Assembly (NCBI GenBank): GCA_045133915.1
Contig: JBGUUX010000070.1
Span: 1-53,370, forward strand
DNA from: RGIG7300 sp045133915
GTDB taxonomy: Bacteria; Bacillota; Clostridia; Oscillospirales; CAG-272
Length of the DNA stretch: 53,370 bases
Direction of reading: 5' to 3'
The position numbers were made by a program, and so were the translations under genes. The notes under the pieces are model-generated. The model ran no database searches and had not been told where the DNA came from. It saw only the letters and a program-made list of their open reading frames with translations. Shown in pieces: positions 1 through 8,990 of the stretch. How positions within the stretch are numbered: position 1 is the first letter of the stretch; each line of letters starts with the position of its first letter.

Positions 1-839
1 TCTTCACCCTGTGCATTTGTAAGGAATTCACCCATAAGCTTCTTTTCACCTGTAGCGGGGTCACGTGTGAACGCAACGCCTGTACCACAGTCTTCACCCA
101 TGTTACCAAACGCCATTGCCTGAACGTTAACAGCAGTACCCCAAGAATAAGGAATATCGTTGTCACGTCTGTAAACGTTTGCTCTGGGGTTGTCCCAAGA
201 ACGGAATACTGCCTTGACGGCACCCATAAGCTGCTCCTTGGGATCGCTGGGGAAATCGGTTCCGATCTTAGCCTTGTACTCAGCCTTGAACTGACCAGCG
301 AGCTCCATAAGGTCCTCTGCAGTAAGGTCAACGTCCTGAGTAACGCCCTTTGCTTCCTTCATCTCATCGATGAGCTCTTCAAAGTACTTCTTACCAACCT
401 CCATAACAACGTCGGAGTACATCTGAATAAATCTTCTGTAGCAGTCCCATGCCCAACGAGCATTACCGGACTTTTCAGCCATAACAGCAACAACCTCATC
501 GTTAAGACCGAGGTTAAGAATTGTATCCATCATACCGGGCATGGATGCACGAGCACCGGAACGAACGGAAACGAGGAGGGGATTCTCCTTATCACCGAAC
601 TTCTTGCCGGTGATGCCTTCCATCTTGTCAATGTACTCCATGATCTGAGCCTGGATGTCATCATTGATCTTCTTGCCGTCCTCGTAGTAAGCGGTACAAG
701 CTTCAGTGGTTACGGTGAAACCCTGGGGAACAGGAAGACCGATCTTGGTCATTTCTGCGAGGTTAGCACCCTTACCGCCGAGAAGCTCACGCATGGAAGC
801 GTCGCCCTCAGAGAACAAATAAACAAATTTCTTTGCCAT
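1..839 (-). CDS. ppdK: Pyruvate, phosphate dikinase, N-terminal part (truncated by window edge)
   Basis: About 279 residues from the start are present; the rest lies outside the window. The translation opens MAKKFVYLFSEGDAS and continues LLGGKGANLAEM, then GFTVTTEAC, SVRSGARASMPGMMDT and GEDCGTGVAFTRDP, the hallmark blocks of the ATP-binding (ATP-grasp) domain of PPDK. The enzyme interconverts pyruvate + ATP + Pi with PEP + AMP + PPi in the cytosol and often serves glycolysis or gluconeogenesis in anaerobic Clostridia. The start is fixed by a strong GGAGGATCC ribosome site just upstream. The gene is divergent from pth and has its own promoter. No frame break is seen in the visible part. Confidence 0.95.
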   Translation of the reverse strand, partial: MAKKFVYLFSEGDASMRELLGGKGANLAEMTKIGLPVPQGFTVTTEACTAYYEDGKKINDDIQAQIMEYIDKMEGITGKKFGDKENPLLVSVRSGARASMPGMMDTILNLGLNDEVVAVMAEKSGNARWAWDCYRRFIQMYSDVVMEVGKKYFEELIDEMKEAKGVTQDVDLTAEDLMELAGQFKAEYKAKIGTDFPSDPKEQLMGAVKAVFRSWDNPRANVYRRDNDIPYSWGTAVNVQAMAFGNMGEDCGTGVAFTRDPATGEKKLMGEFLTNAQGE

Positions 840-890
840 TGTTGGATCCTCCATATATTAAATATTATTTTTTGTCTATACAACGGATGC

Positions 891-919
891 ATTATAACAT
901 ATTTAAGGATACTTTGCTA
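891..919 (-). promoter_or_regulatory. Probable ppdK promoter
   Basis: Extended -10 TGTTATAAT (minus strand, -10 at 896-891) with a weak -35 TAGCAA 17 bp upstream, about 50 bp before the ppdK start. Confidence 0.55.
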
Positions 920-959
920 CCTTCAATACCCAAAATTAACAAAATGTTTATCAAATTCC

Positions 960-988
960 TTGCAATTATGCAGATTATAATATATAAT
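960..988 (+). promoter_or_regulatory. Promoter of the pth-mfd operon
   Basis: TTGCAA (960-965), a 17-bp spacer, then TATAAT (983-988), lying in a very AT-rich stretch of TATAATA repeats. About 50 bp upstream of the pth start. Confidence 0.65.
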
Positions 989-1036
989 ATATAATATAAA
1001 ATGGTTTAGTTTATATATATTAAAGGATTTTACGTA

Positions 1037-1660
1037 ATGGCGAATATATTTGACCTTTTTAAGCAGATATCAAGTGAAAATAATACTCCCAAAGGACCTG
1101 TCACCCATATCGTTGCAGGCTTGGGTAACCCGGGCGCTAAGTATGCCCAGACACGCCACAATGCAGGATTTATGGCTCTTGATTATATAGAAGAAAAGTA
1201 TAATTTCAAAACCAATAAGGTTAAGTTTAAATCCCTTGTGGGAGAGACGACCTTTGCGGGTAAGAGCGTACTCTTTATGCGACCCCAGACCTTTATGAAC
1301 CTCTCAGGCGAGGCAATAAGAGAAGCGGCGGATTTCTACAAGGTACCCTCTGACAATATCATTATAATATATGATGACGTCAGCTTTGACCCCGGCACCA
1401 TGCGCATCAAGCGTAAGGGAAGCGCAGGCGGTCATAACGGCATCAAGAATATCATATTGCAGCTTGACACAGACGTATTTCCCCGTATCAAGCTGGGGGT
1501 TGGTATAAAACCCAAGGAATACGATATGGTAGACTGGGTGCTTGGTAAGATGCCTCCAGATACACACAAGGACTTTTTTGCTACCCTTGAAAAGACACCC
1601 GAGGCTCTTGAGCTTATTATATCGGGCAATCTTGATAAGGCGATGAACCAATTTAACTGA
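1037..1660 (+). CDS. pth: Peptidyl-tRNA hydrolase
   Basis: A 207-residue cytosolic enzyme that releases tRNA from prematurely dropped peptidyl-tRNAs. The family motifs GLGNPGAKYAQTRHNAGF (with the catalytic His in RHNAGF), FMNLSGEA and YDDVSFDPG...GGHNGIKNII are all present in order. Relative to typical Pth (about 185-195 aa) there is a short N-terminal extension of about 22 residues before the first beta strand (HIVAGLGNPG); no alternative start fits better, since the ATG at 1037 is preceded by AAAGGA. It is the first gene of an operon: its TGA overlaps the mfd ATG by one base, a pth-mfd arrangement common in Firmicutes. Confidence 0.95.
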   Translation: MANIFDLFKQISSENNTPKGPVTHIVAGLGNPGAKYAQTRHNAGFMALDYIEEKYNFKTNKVKFKSLVGETTFAGKSVLFMRPQTFMNLSGEAIREAADFYKVPSDNIIIIYDDVSFDPGTMRIKRKGSAGGHNGIKNIILQLDTDVFPRIKLGVGIKPKEYDMVDWVLGKMPPDTHKDFFATLEKTPEALELIISGNLDKAMNQFN

Positions 1661-4600
1661 TGAAACGTATTACCGATTACTTAAAAGAAAATAAGGAATA
1701 TAAGCAGGTATACGACTGCTTTACCGAGCAGAGAAGCGCACGCAAGCCCCTACCCATGACGGTAACTGGACTGTGTGACGGCGCACGCTCTGCCTTTTGT
1801 CGTGCTATCGTTGAGGATTATCGCCGTGACGGAGGCGGTGCCATACTCATTATCGCACCTGATGAAAAGACGGCTAACCGTATCAACGAGACACTTTCGC
1901 TCTCTCTTACAGGTGCGGTGTATATCTACCGTGATTATATGTTCCATAACGTGGTAGCTTCCCACGAGTTTGAATATGAGCGTATCTTTGCTCTCTCGGG
2001 TCTTCTTGACGACAGACTTGACTATATCGTGGCGACCCCCGACGCTATGCTTCAGTATACCATGCCTGCAGACGTGCTTGAGGCCTCCCGCCGCCGTCTT
2101 GAGCCGGGTTATGAGTGTGACCCCGAGGAGCTTTGCGCACATCTTGTATCCCTTGGCTATGCCAGATGCGAGACTATAGACGGTAAAGGTCAGTTCTCGG
2201 TGAGAGGCGGTATCCTTGATATCTTTTCTCCCGATATGGATACACCTGTCCGTATAGAGTTTTTTGGCGATGAGATAGACACCATCACCGCCTTTGATAT
2301 AATGACTCAGCGCCGCAGTGACCCCGTTGATATAATTGATATAACTCCTTGCCGAGAGATAATTCTCACAAAGGAAAAGACGGCTGAGCTTATAGATATC
2401 ATTTCTGCCGAAGCTAAAAAACAGAACGATTTCAGCAAAAAAGAGGTCTTTGACCGTGAGCTTGAGGCTCTGCGCAGCGGTACCGATATACATTTTATAG
2501 ATAAATATATCTCTGCGGTATATCCCGAAAGAGAAACTCTTCTTGATTACCTCGGTGTAAACGTTCCTTATATATTGATCGAGGAAAACGCCGTTACAAA
2601 GCGTCTTGAAGCTTACGACTGGCAGCTTAACCAGACCACAACCGAGCTTCTCTCTGCAGGTGTAGACAAGAAGATATGTGACTACGGTAAGTGGAAGCAG
2701 GACTTTGACGTTAAGCTCTCTACCTCAAGCGGTATTCTTTGCGATACCTTTTTGACCTCGTCTGGTGGTGCTAAGCGCTCGGGCGTGTTCAGCTTTATGA
2801 CCAAGCAGACCGCTTCGTATTTTGATAAATACGATCTTCTGTTTGAGGATCTTCTGTCGTATCTGCGCTCCGACTACCGTGTCATTATCCTCTGCGAAAA
2901 CAAGGCGGCGATAAAGGAGCTGACATCGGCACTTGACGAGAACAATATAACCGCCCTTACCGAGTCGGATCCCGAATACGGTAAGCCGCTCCTTATATAT
3001 AACGACAATCTCCCCTGCTTTGAGCTGACCGCATCAAAGTTCGTATGTCTTACTACTCTAAAGGGAAATGAACGTGTCCGTGCCAAGCTTCAAAAGGCAA
3101 AAAAGAAGCACAAGAAAAAGGACGGACGTGAGAGCATCATGTCCTATGCCGATCTTAATATCGGCGACTTTGTGGTACACGAAAACCACGGTATAGGACA
3201 GTATCTGGGTATGCAGAGCCTTACACTTGAGGGTGTACGACGTGACTTTGTCAAGATAAAGTACCACGGTACCGATATGCTCTATCTGCCCTGTGACCAG
3301 CTTGATTCTATAGCAAAGTATATCGGCGCAGGTTCGGATGACGGAAGCGTAAAGCTTTCCAAGATGGGCGGTAACGAATGGGTCAAGGCTAAGGCTAAGG
3401 CTAAACGTGCCGCAACCGATATGGCAAAGGATCTTATACAGCTCTACGCACAGCGTCTGAGACAGAAGGGTCACGCCTACGACCCCGACGATGATTTTCA
3501 GAGACAGTTTGAGGATGAGTTTGAATACGAAGAGACCGACGGTCAGCTTCTTGCGGTAGAAGAGATCAAGCGGGATATGGAAAGCGAACATCCCATGGAC
3601 CGTCTGCTCTGCGGTGACGTAGGCTTTGGTAAGACCGAGGTAGCACTGCGAGCTGCATTTAAGGCAGTTAACGGCTCAAAGCAGGTTGCAGTTCTTGTGC
3701 CTACCACCATACTTGCAATGCAGCATTATCAGACTATAGCCTCCCGTATGAGAGGATTTCCCATCAAGGTGGATATGCTCTCCCGCTTCAGAACAAACAA
3801 GCAGCAGGAGGAGACTATACGTAAGCTCCGCCGAGGTGAGATAGACATTATCGTGGGTACTCACCGTATGCTGTCAAAGGATATAGTTTTCCACGATCTC
3901 GGACTTGTTATCGTAGACGAGGAACAGCGCTTCGGTGTTGCCCAAAAGGAGAAGCTGAAGCAGCTTTCAAAGAACGTTGACGTTCTTACGTTAACGGCTA
4001 CCCCTATCCCCAGAACCCTCAATATGGCTATGAGCGGTATCCGCGATATGTCTGTGCTTGAGGAGGCTCCGGGAGACCGTATGCCTGTACAGAGCTACGT
4101 TCTTGAGTATGATGATACCATTATAGCTGAAGCTATAAACAAGGAGCTTCGTCGAGGCGGTCAGGTATTCTATCTGTATAACCGCGTTGACAATATCAAT
4201 AACGTAGCATCCCGCATATCCGCTATGGCGCCTGATGCCAAGGTGGCAGTTGCCCACGGACAGATGGATAAGGAACAGATGAGCGAGATATGGGAGCAGA
4301 TGGTAACGGGAGATATAGATATCCTTGTCAGCACCACTATTATAGAAACAGGCGTTGATATCCCTAACGCCAATACTCTCGTTATAGAAAACTCCGACCG
4401 TATGGGTCTTAGTCAGCTTCATCAGATAAGAGGACGTATAGGTAGAAGCAACCGCCGTGCTTATGCATATTTTACCTATTCCAAGGGCAAGGTGCTTTCC
4501 GAGATATCGGAAAAGAGACTGTCAGCTGTACGCGATTATACCGAGTTCGGCTCCGGCTTCAAGATAGCTCTTCGTGACCTTGAGATAAGAGGTGCAGGTA

Positions 4601-5166
4601 ATCTCCTTGGCTCAGAGCAGCACGGTAATATCGAAAGCGTAGGTTACGATCTCTATATCAAGATACTCAATCAGGCTATCCTTGAGGAGAAGGGTGAGCT
4701 TATTCCCGAAAAGCCTGAGTGTACGGTTGACATCAAGGTAAACGCCTTTATCCCCGAAGCATATATAACCTCCTCGGCACAGCGTATTGAGGCTTATAAG
4801 AAGATAGCTTCTATCGAGAACGAGGATGACTATTGGGATATAGTAGACGAGCTTCTTGACCGTTACGGCGAGATGCCCATGCAGGTAGAGAACCTTTGCC
4901 GTATATCCTATATACGTGCCCTTGGCAGAACTGCGGGGCTTAGTAAGATAGTAATGTCGGGTACGTCAATGAACTTCTATTCAGAGCCTATTGACGTAAG
5001 AACCTGGACGGTACTTGCGGGAGAATATAAGGGTAAGATACTTCTTAATCTTTCATCCAAGCCCTATGCTACCTACCGTATGGCGGGCGAAAAAAATCCC
5101 CTTGCCAAGACCATAGGCGTTCTTGCAAAATATATTCAGTATCAGAAATCAGAGGAAACAAAATGA
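1660..5166 (+). CDS. mfd: Transcription-repair coupling factor
   Basis: A 1168-residue superfamily 2 translocase that displaces stalled RNA polymerase and recruits UvrA. Visible domains in order: UvrB-like N-terminal homology module (about 30-330), the CarD-like RNA-polymerase-interacting domain around residues 495-560 (LNIGDFVVHENHGIGQYLGM), the helicase core with Walker A GDVGFGKTE near 651 and the DEEQ box near 752, TRG-type motifs TATPIPRTLNMAM and RGRIGRS, and the C-terminal TRCF domain. Length is normal for the family. The ATG overlaps the pth stop by one base and its TGA overlaps the next start (ATGA), indicating translational coupling. A small (AAGGCT)3 hexamer run at 3385-3402 encodes a Lys-Ala repeat between the CarD-like domain and the helicase. 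Confidence 0.97.
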   Translation: MKRITDYLKENKEYKQVYDCFTEQRSARKPLPMTVTGLCDGARSAFCRAIVEDYRRDGGGAILIIAPDEKTANRINETLSLSLTGAVYIYRDYMFHNVVASHEFEYERIFALSGLLDDRLDYIVATPDAMLQYTMPADVLEASRRRLEPGYECDPEELCAHLVSLGYARCETIDGKGQFSVRGGILDIFSPDMDTPVRIEFFGDEIDTITAFDIMTQRRSDPVDIIDITPCREIILTKEKTAELIDIISAEAKKQNDFSKKEVFDRELEALRSGTDIHFIDKYISAVYPERETLLDYLGVNVPYILIEENAVTKRLEAYDWQLNQTTTELLSAGVDKKICDYGKWKQDFDVKLSTSSGILCDTFLTSSGGAKRSGVFSFMTKQTASYFDKYDLLFEDLLSYLRSDYRVIILCENKAAIKELTSALDENNITALTESDPEYGKPLLIYNDNLPCFELTASKFVCLTTLKGNERVRAKLQKAKKKHKKKDGRESIMSYADLNIGDFVVHENHGIGQYLGMQSLTLEGVRRDFVKIKYHGTDMLYLPCDQLDSIAKYIGAGSDDGSVKLSKMGGNEWVKAKAKAKRAATDMAKDLIQLYAQRLRQKGHAYDPDDDFQRQFEDEFEYEETDGQLLAVEEIKRDMESEHPMDRLLCGDVGFGKTEVALRAAFKAVNGSKQVAVLVPTTILAMQHYQTIASRMRGFPIKVDMLSRFRTNKQQEETIRKLRRGEIDIIVGTHRMLSKDIVFHDLGLVIVDEEQRFGVAQKEKLKQLSKNVDVLTLTATPIPRTLNMAMSGIRDMSVLEEAPGDRMPVQSYVLEYDDTIIAEAINKELRRGGQVFYLYNRVDNINNVASRISAMAPDAKVAVAHGQMDKEQMSEIWEQMVTGDIDILVSTTIIETGVDIPNANTLVIENSDRMGLSQLHQIRGRIGRSNRRAYAYFTYSKGKVLSEISEKRLSAVRDYTEFGSGFKIALRDLEIRGAGNLLGSEQHGNIESVGYDLYIKILNQAILEEKGELIPEKPECTVDIKVNAFIPEAYITSSAQRIEAYKKIASIENEDDYWDIVDELLDRYGEMPMQVENLCRISYIRALGRTAGLSKIVMSGTSMNFYSEPIDVRTWTVLAGEYKGKILLNLSSKPYATYRMAGEKNPLAKTIGVLAKYIQYQKSEETK

Positions 5167-6254
5167 AAAGAATAACACTTTTAATCCTGTGTATATGTCT
5201 CTGCGTATCCCTTTGCGCATGCACCGGTGCAGAGGGTAAGGCGATAATGTCCTATAAGGGTGCAAAGGCGACAGAAAGCCTGTATTCCTATTGGATGTCT
5301 ACCTATAAGAGTAATTTCTTGTATTACTATAACGACGGTATAGACAGCGACGAGTTTTGGGACACCCTTATATCGGATGACCAAAGCTATGAGGAATACG
5401 TTGTCAACTGGATAGATACCGAGATGCAGTACCGTACCGTTGCTCTCTGGCTCTTTGATGAGTATAAGCTTAAGCTTTCGGATGCACGTATTGCCGAGAT
5501 CGATGCCGATATTGCAGAAAAGATAGAATACGCAGGTACAAGAGAGCAGATAAATACCGAACTTTCAAAGTTAGGTATGAATCTTGATATGCTCCGCGAG
5601 GTGTACATCGCTAACGCCAAATATGACGCCGTTTACGAGTATCTCTACGGCGCAGGGGGTAAGGAAGCTCCCACAGATAGCGACAGGGCAGAGTATTATA
5701 ATGATAACTACTACTGTCTCAAGTATATAACCATCTATTCCGGCGCCAGCCTCAAGACTGACGAAAGCGGTAACTACGTCTATGACGATGACGGTCAGAT
5801 AGAGCTTGTACGTCTTACCGAGGACGAAAAAAAGGTAAAGCAGCAGCTTATAGATACGGTGGTTGCAGGAGTTACGGCAGGCGGTGACTTTGACCAATAT
5901 ATCAAGGAGTTTTCCGAGGTGGACTATAGCGACTATCCCGACGGATTTCTTGTATCAGAGAACGATTACAGCCGTTTTGGAAGCGATATAGTCAAGGCTG
6001 CAACCGAACTCAAGGTAGGCGAGATAAGAACGGTATCCGATGAAAACGTAACCTATATCATACAGAAGTGCGCCCTTACCGAATACACCTCTCTTACTCA
6101 GAACAATAAGACCCAGCTTGAAAATATGGACGATTATATAGTAAGAGAAAAGTATACCGAAAAATTTGGCGCTTACGCCAAAGACGTAGTGGTAAATACA
6201 GACCTTAAGGACAGCTACAATATCCGTAAGGTATCCGAAAACTCTTATTTTTAA
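5163..6254 (+). CDS. Exported foldase-like lipoprotein (PrsA/SurA-type, putative)
   Basis: A 363-residue protein with a signal peptide ending in a lipobox-like SLCAC (Cys about 19), so it is probably lipid-anchored outside the membrane. The middle part is a SurA_N-like helical region (RIAEIDADIAEKIEYAG). The C-terminal half carries a parvulin-like region with TAGGDFDQYIKEFSE and PDGFLVSENDY...KVGEIRTV, as in PpiC/PrsA foldases, which help exported proteins fold. A large acidic insert (YDDDGQIELVRLTEDEKK) separates the blocks. The position directly behind mfd, overlapping by 4 bp, recalls the pth-mfd-prsA-like gene order of many Clostridia. Isomerase activity itself is uncertain because the sequence is divergent. 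Confidence 0.7.
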   Translation: MKRITLLILCICLCVSLCACTGAEGKAIMSYKGAKATESLYSYWMSTYKSNFLYYYNDGIDSDEFWDTLISDDQSYEEYVVNWIDTEMQYRTVALWLFDEYKLKLSDARIAEIDADIAEKIEYAGTREQINTELSKLGMNLDMLREVYIANAKYDAVYEYLYGAGGKEAPTDSDRAEYYNDNYYCLKYITIYSGASLKTDESGNYVYDDDGQIELVRLTEDEKKVKQQLIDTVVAGVTAGGDFDQYIKEFSEVDYSDYPDGFLVSENDYSRFGSDIVKAATELKVGEIRTVSDENVTYIIQKCALTEYTSLTQNNKTQLENMDDYIVREKYTEKFGAYAKDVVVNTDLKDSYNIRKVSENSYF

Positions 6255-6266
6255 AGGACAGTATAT

Positions 6267-7439
6267 ATGATAAAGCTTTTAAGTTCTATCTTTATTAAGG
6301 ATAGGGATAATACAGGCGATCCCGCAGTAAGAACTGCATACGGAACCCTGTGCAGTATCTTTGGTATATTTCTCAATCTTCTGCTTTTTGCAGGTAAGCT
6401 TGCATGCGGTCTTATAAGCGGATCTATTGCAATAACCGCAGATTCATTTAACAACTTAGCCGATGCAGGCTCAAGCATCGTTACTCTTTTTGGTTTCAGA
6501 TTAGCAAACATGAAGCCCGACCCCGAGCATCCCTTCGGTCACGGCAGATTTGAGTATATCTCGGGTCTGGTTGTTTCCTTTGCTATACTTCTTATGGGAT
6601 TTGAGTTGGCAAAAAGCTCGGTGTCTGCTATTGCTAATCCCGAGCCGGTAGAGTTCTCCGTGCTTTCGCTTATTATCCTTGCAGTTTCGGTAGCCGTAAA
6701 GCTTTATATGGCATTCTATAACAGAGCCATAGGTAAAAAGATATCTTCTGCGGCAATGGATGCAACCGCTAAGGATAGCTTAAGCGATGCCGTATCTACA
6801 GGCGTTATCCTTGTTATCGCAATAGTAACACCCTATATTCCCTTTGCCATCGACGGTTGGGCCGGTCTTGTGGTATCCGCGCTTATCCTTTGGGCGGGTA
6901 TAAACTCGGTTAAGGATACCATTTCGCCTCTTCTCGGACAGAGCCCCGACAAGGAGTTTGTTTCTGATATAGAGAAGATAGTTATGAGCTATCCCAACGT
7001 GTCGGGTATACACGATCTTGTGGTACACGACTACGGTCCCGGAAGACTTATGATAAGTCTGCATGCCGAGGTGCCGGTATCTATGAATATCAACGTTGCC
7101 CACGATATGATCGACAATATCGAGGTGCATCTGACAAAGGAGCTTAACTGTCACGCCGTTATACATATGGACCCCGTTGACTACGACGATCCCAAGACCG
7201 TTGAGCTTCGTGTTAAGGTAAACGAGATAGTCAAGGGACTTTGCGGTAACGCATCTATTCATGATTTTCGCGTAGTGTACGGTAACACCCACACCAACCT
7301 TGTTTTTGACGTGGTGTTGCCCTTTGATACAGACTTTGGTGATAAAGATTTTATTTCAAAGGTAGAAAAGCGTGTCAAAGCATATGACGAAAACCTCAAC
7401 TGCGTAATACACATAGATAAAGATTATACCGGTCATTGA
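6267..7439 (+). CDS. Cation diffusion facilitator (CDF) family metal transporter
   Basis: A 390-residue membrane protein of the CDF family, which exports divalent metals (Zn, Mn, Fe, Co) in exchange for protons. The metal-site motif in TM2 is visible (TADSFNNLADAGSS), as are the typical HPFGHGRFEY loop and a second Asp pair in AKDSLSDAVST. About six TM segments fill residues 25-215. The cytosolic C-terminal domain (about 230-310: VSGIHDLVVHDYGPGR) matches the dimerising ZT_dimer fold, and a further C-terminal extension follows. It starts 12 bp after the preceding lipoprotein gene, with AAAGGA as ribosome site, so it is probably the last gene of the pth operon. Metal specificity cannot be read from sequence. 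Confidence 0.9.
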   Translation: MIKLLSSIFIKDRDNTGDPAVRTAYGTLCSIFGIFLNLLLFAGKLACGLISGSIAITADSFNNLADAGSSIVTLFGFRLANMKPDPEHPFGHGRFEYISGLVVSFAILLMGFELAKSSVSAIANPEPVEFSVLSLIILAVSVAVKLYMAFYNRAIGKKISSAAMDATAKDSLSDAVSTGVILVIAIVTPYIPFAIDGWAGLVVSALILWAGINSVKDTISPLLGQSPDKEFVSDIEKIVMSYPNVSGIHDLVVHDYGPGRLMISLHAEVPVSMNINVAHDMIDNIEVHLTKELNCHAVIHMDPVDYDDPKTVELRVKVNEIVKGLCGNASIHDFRVVYGNTHTNLVFDVVLPFDTDFGDKDFISKVEKRVKAYDENLNCVIHIDKDYTGH

Positions 7440-7464
7440 TATTTTATAATAAGTGTGTTATAAT
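7436..7464 (+). promoter_or_regulatory. Promoter of the SLH-phosphoesterase gene
   Basis: TTGATA (7436-7441), a 17-bp spacer and TATAAT (7459-7464). The -35 overlaps the stop codon of the CDF gene. Confidence 0.75.
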
Positions 7465-7492
7465 ATATCTATCAAAAAACAGGAGAAAAGCA

Positions 7493-8989
7493 ATGAAAAA
7501 GATTATTTCTGTTGTATTAGCTATGATCATGCTGATACTTTGCATCCCATCTTCCGCCGAAACGGTAAGTTTTCCCGACGTTAAGGAAAGCGCTTGGTAC
7601 TATGATGCAGTTACATACTGTGCGGGAAAGGGAATATTCAACGGCAACAAGGACGGCAGCTTTGCTCCCGCAAAGTCTATAACAAGAGCTGAATTTGTTG
7701 TAGCCCTTGCCAACTATTCCGGTGAGGATATTAGTGCCGAAGAATGTGACCGATTTACCGATATTAAGCCATCCCATTGGTTTTACAGCGCAGTAGCTTG
7801 GGCGGCAAATAAAGGTATCGTTTCAGGCACTTCTGAGACCACGTATTCTCCCTCAAAGCAGATAAGCCGTCAGGATCTCTGTCTTATGCTTATGAACTAC
7901 CTTAAATATAAAGGCATTGAGCTTGAGTCTGATATGTCAGCACCCTTTGCAGACGATGCAAAGATAGGCGCTTGGGCAAAGGATGCGGTATACGCTATCA
8001 AGAAAGCGGGTATCGTAGCAGGTATGGGCGAAAACAAGTTTGATCCCAGAGGTAACGCTACAAGAGCTCAGGTTGCACAGATGATGATGCAGTTTGATAA
8101 ATTTATGGAAAGCGCAGGCACTTCTCCTATGAAAGTTGAAAAAATTAAGATAACTATCCCAGGTGTAGAGGGCTCTGTCAAGTTTATGCATTTAAGCGAC
8201 AGCCATCTGACCCTCTTTGATGAGACCGACTCTGAAAAGGCGGTTGCAGAGATGACCGAAAGAGGAGCAATGTTTGATAAGCAGGTGGGCGACGGAATCA
8301 AACGCGAGGACAAGCTTGCCGGGTTCTATGCAATGGCTGAGGAAGAGGGCGTAGATGAGATCCTTCTTTCAGGTGATATAATCGACGCTCCCAGTAACGG
8401 TAATATGAAGTTCCTTGCCGATCTTGTAAGCAATTCCAAGATCCCTTCAATATACACTCTCGGTAATCACGACTGGTCTTTCTCTGATAACTATCAGGGT
8501 GAAAGAGACAAATACGTTCCCGGATTTGCCGAGATCTTCGGAACCATTGACCCCGATACCGAGGTTAAATATTGGGATGACGTTTGCAGCGTTTATGAGT
8601 ACGACGGCTTTGTTCTTGTAACCGTTGATAACAGTAACGATCAGGTACCTTCTGCGGCAACTTCTATTCTTAAGAGCTACGCAAAGTCAGGCACTCCTGT
8701 TATACTTATGCTTCACGTACCCGTAAGCTGCGAGAGCGCAGTTGCAGACGTAACAAATATGTGGGGCAGAGATATTGCTATAGGTTCTGCCGCTCTTAAC
8801 CCCAACGCATCAACAAAGCAGTTTGTAGAATTTCTCAGATCCAACGAGTCTACTGTTGTGGCAATCCTTGCAGGACATACACATTTAAGCCACGTAGACG
8901 ACGTAAGCCCCAACAATGATACAGTGCAGTACACCCTCGGAGCAACCTTTGAGGATTATGCAAGAATATTTGAAATAGTAGGTGAATGA
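7493..8989 (+). CDS. S-layer-anchored metallophosphoesterase (3 SLH + calcineurin-like domain)
   Basis: A 498-residue exported protein. Start at ATG 7493 (MKKIISVVLAMIM), preceded by AGGAGA; a longer in-frame reading from 7436 has no ribosome site and overlaps the promoter. A signal peptide of about 22 residues is followed by three SLH repeats (about 24-190; FPDVKESAWYYDAV, FTDIKPSHWFYSAV, FADDAKIGAWAKDAV), which bind pyruvylated secondary wall polymer. From about residue 225 comes a calcineurin-like metallophosphoesterase with the metal-ligand motifs LSDSH (about 230), GDIID (293), GNHDW (323), MLHVP (405) and GHTH (460). It is therefore predicted to be a cell-surface phosphomonoesterase or phosphodiesterase; the substrate is unknown. 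The stop codon lies 1 bp before the next gene's preferred ATG. Confidence 0.88.
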   Translation: MKKIISVVLAMIMLILCIPSSAETVSFPDVKESAWYYDAVTYCAGKGIFNGNKDGSFAPAKSITRAEFVVALANYSGEDISAEECDRFTDIKPSHWFYSAVAWAANKGIVSGTSETTYSPSKQISRQDLCLMLMNYLKYKGIELESDMSAPFADDAKIGAWAKDAVYAIKKAGIVAGMGENKFDPRGNATRAQVAQMMMQFDKFMESAGTSPMKVEKIKITIPGVEGSVKFMHLSDSHLTLFDETDSEKAVAEMTERGAMFDKQVGDGIKREDKLAGFYAMAEEEGVDEILLSGDIIDAPSNGNMKFLADLVSNSKIPSIYTLGNHDWSFSDNYQGERDKYVPGFAEIFGTIDPDTEVKYWDDVCSVYEYDGFVLVTVDNSNDQVPSAATSILKSYAKSGTPVILMLHVPVSCESAVADVTNMWGRDIAIGSAALNPNASTKQFVEFLRSNESTVVAILAGHTHLSHVDDVSPNNDTVQYTLGATFEDYARIFEIVGE

Positions 8990-8990
8990 T

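Noticed and set aside
979..1010. Tandem TATAATA repeats upstream of pth as a replication origin or DUE
   Set aside because: Only a short AT-rich run that contains the -10; no DnaA boxes were seen nearby.
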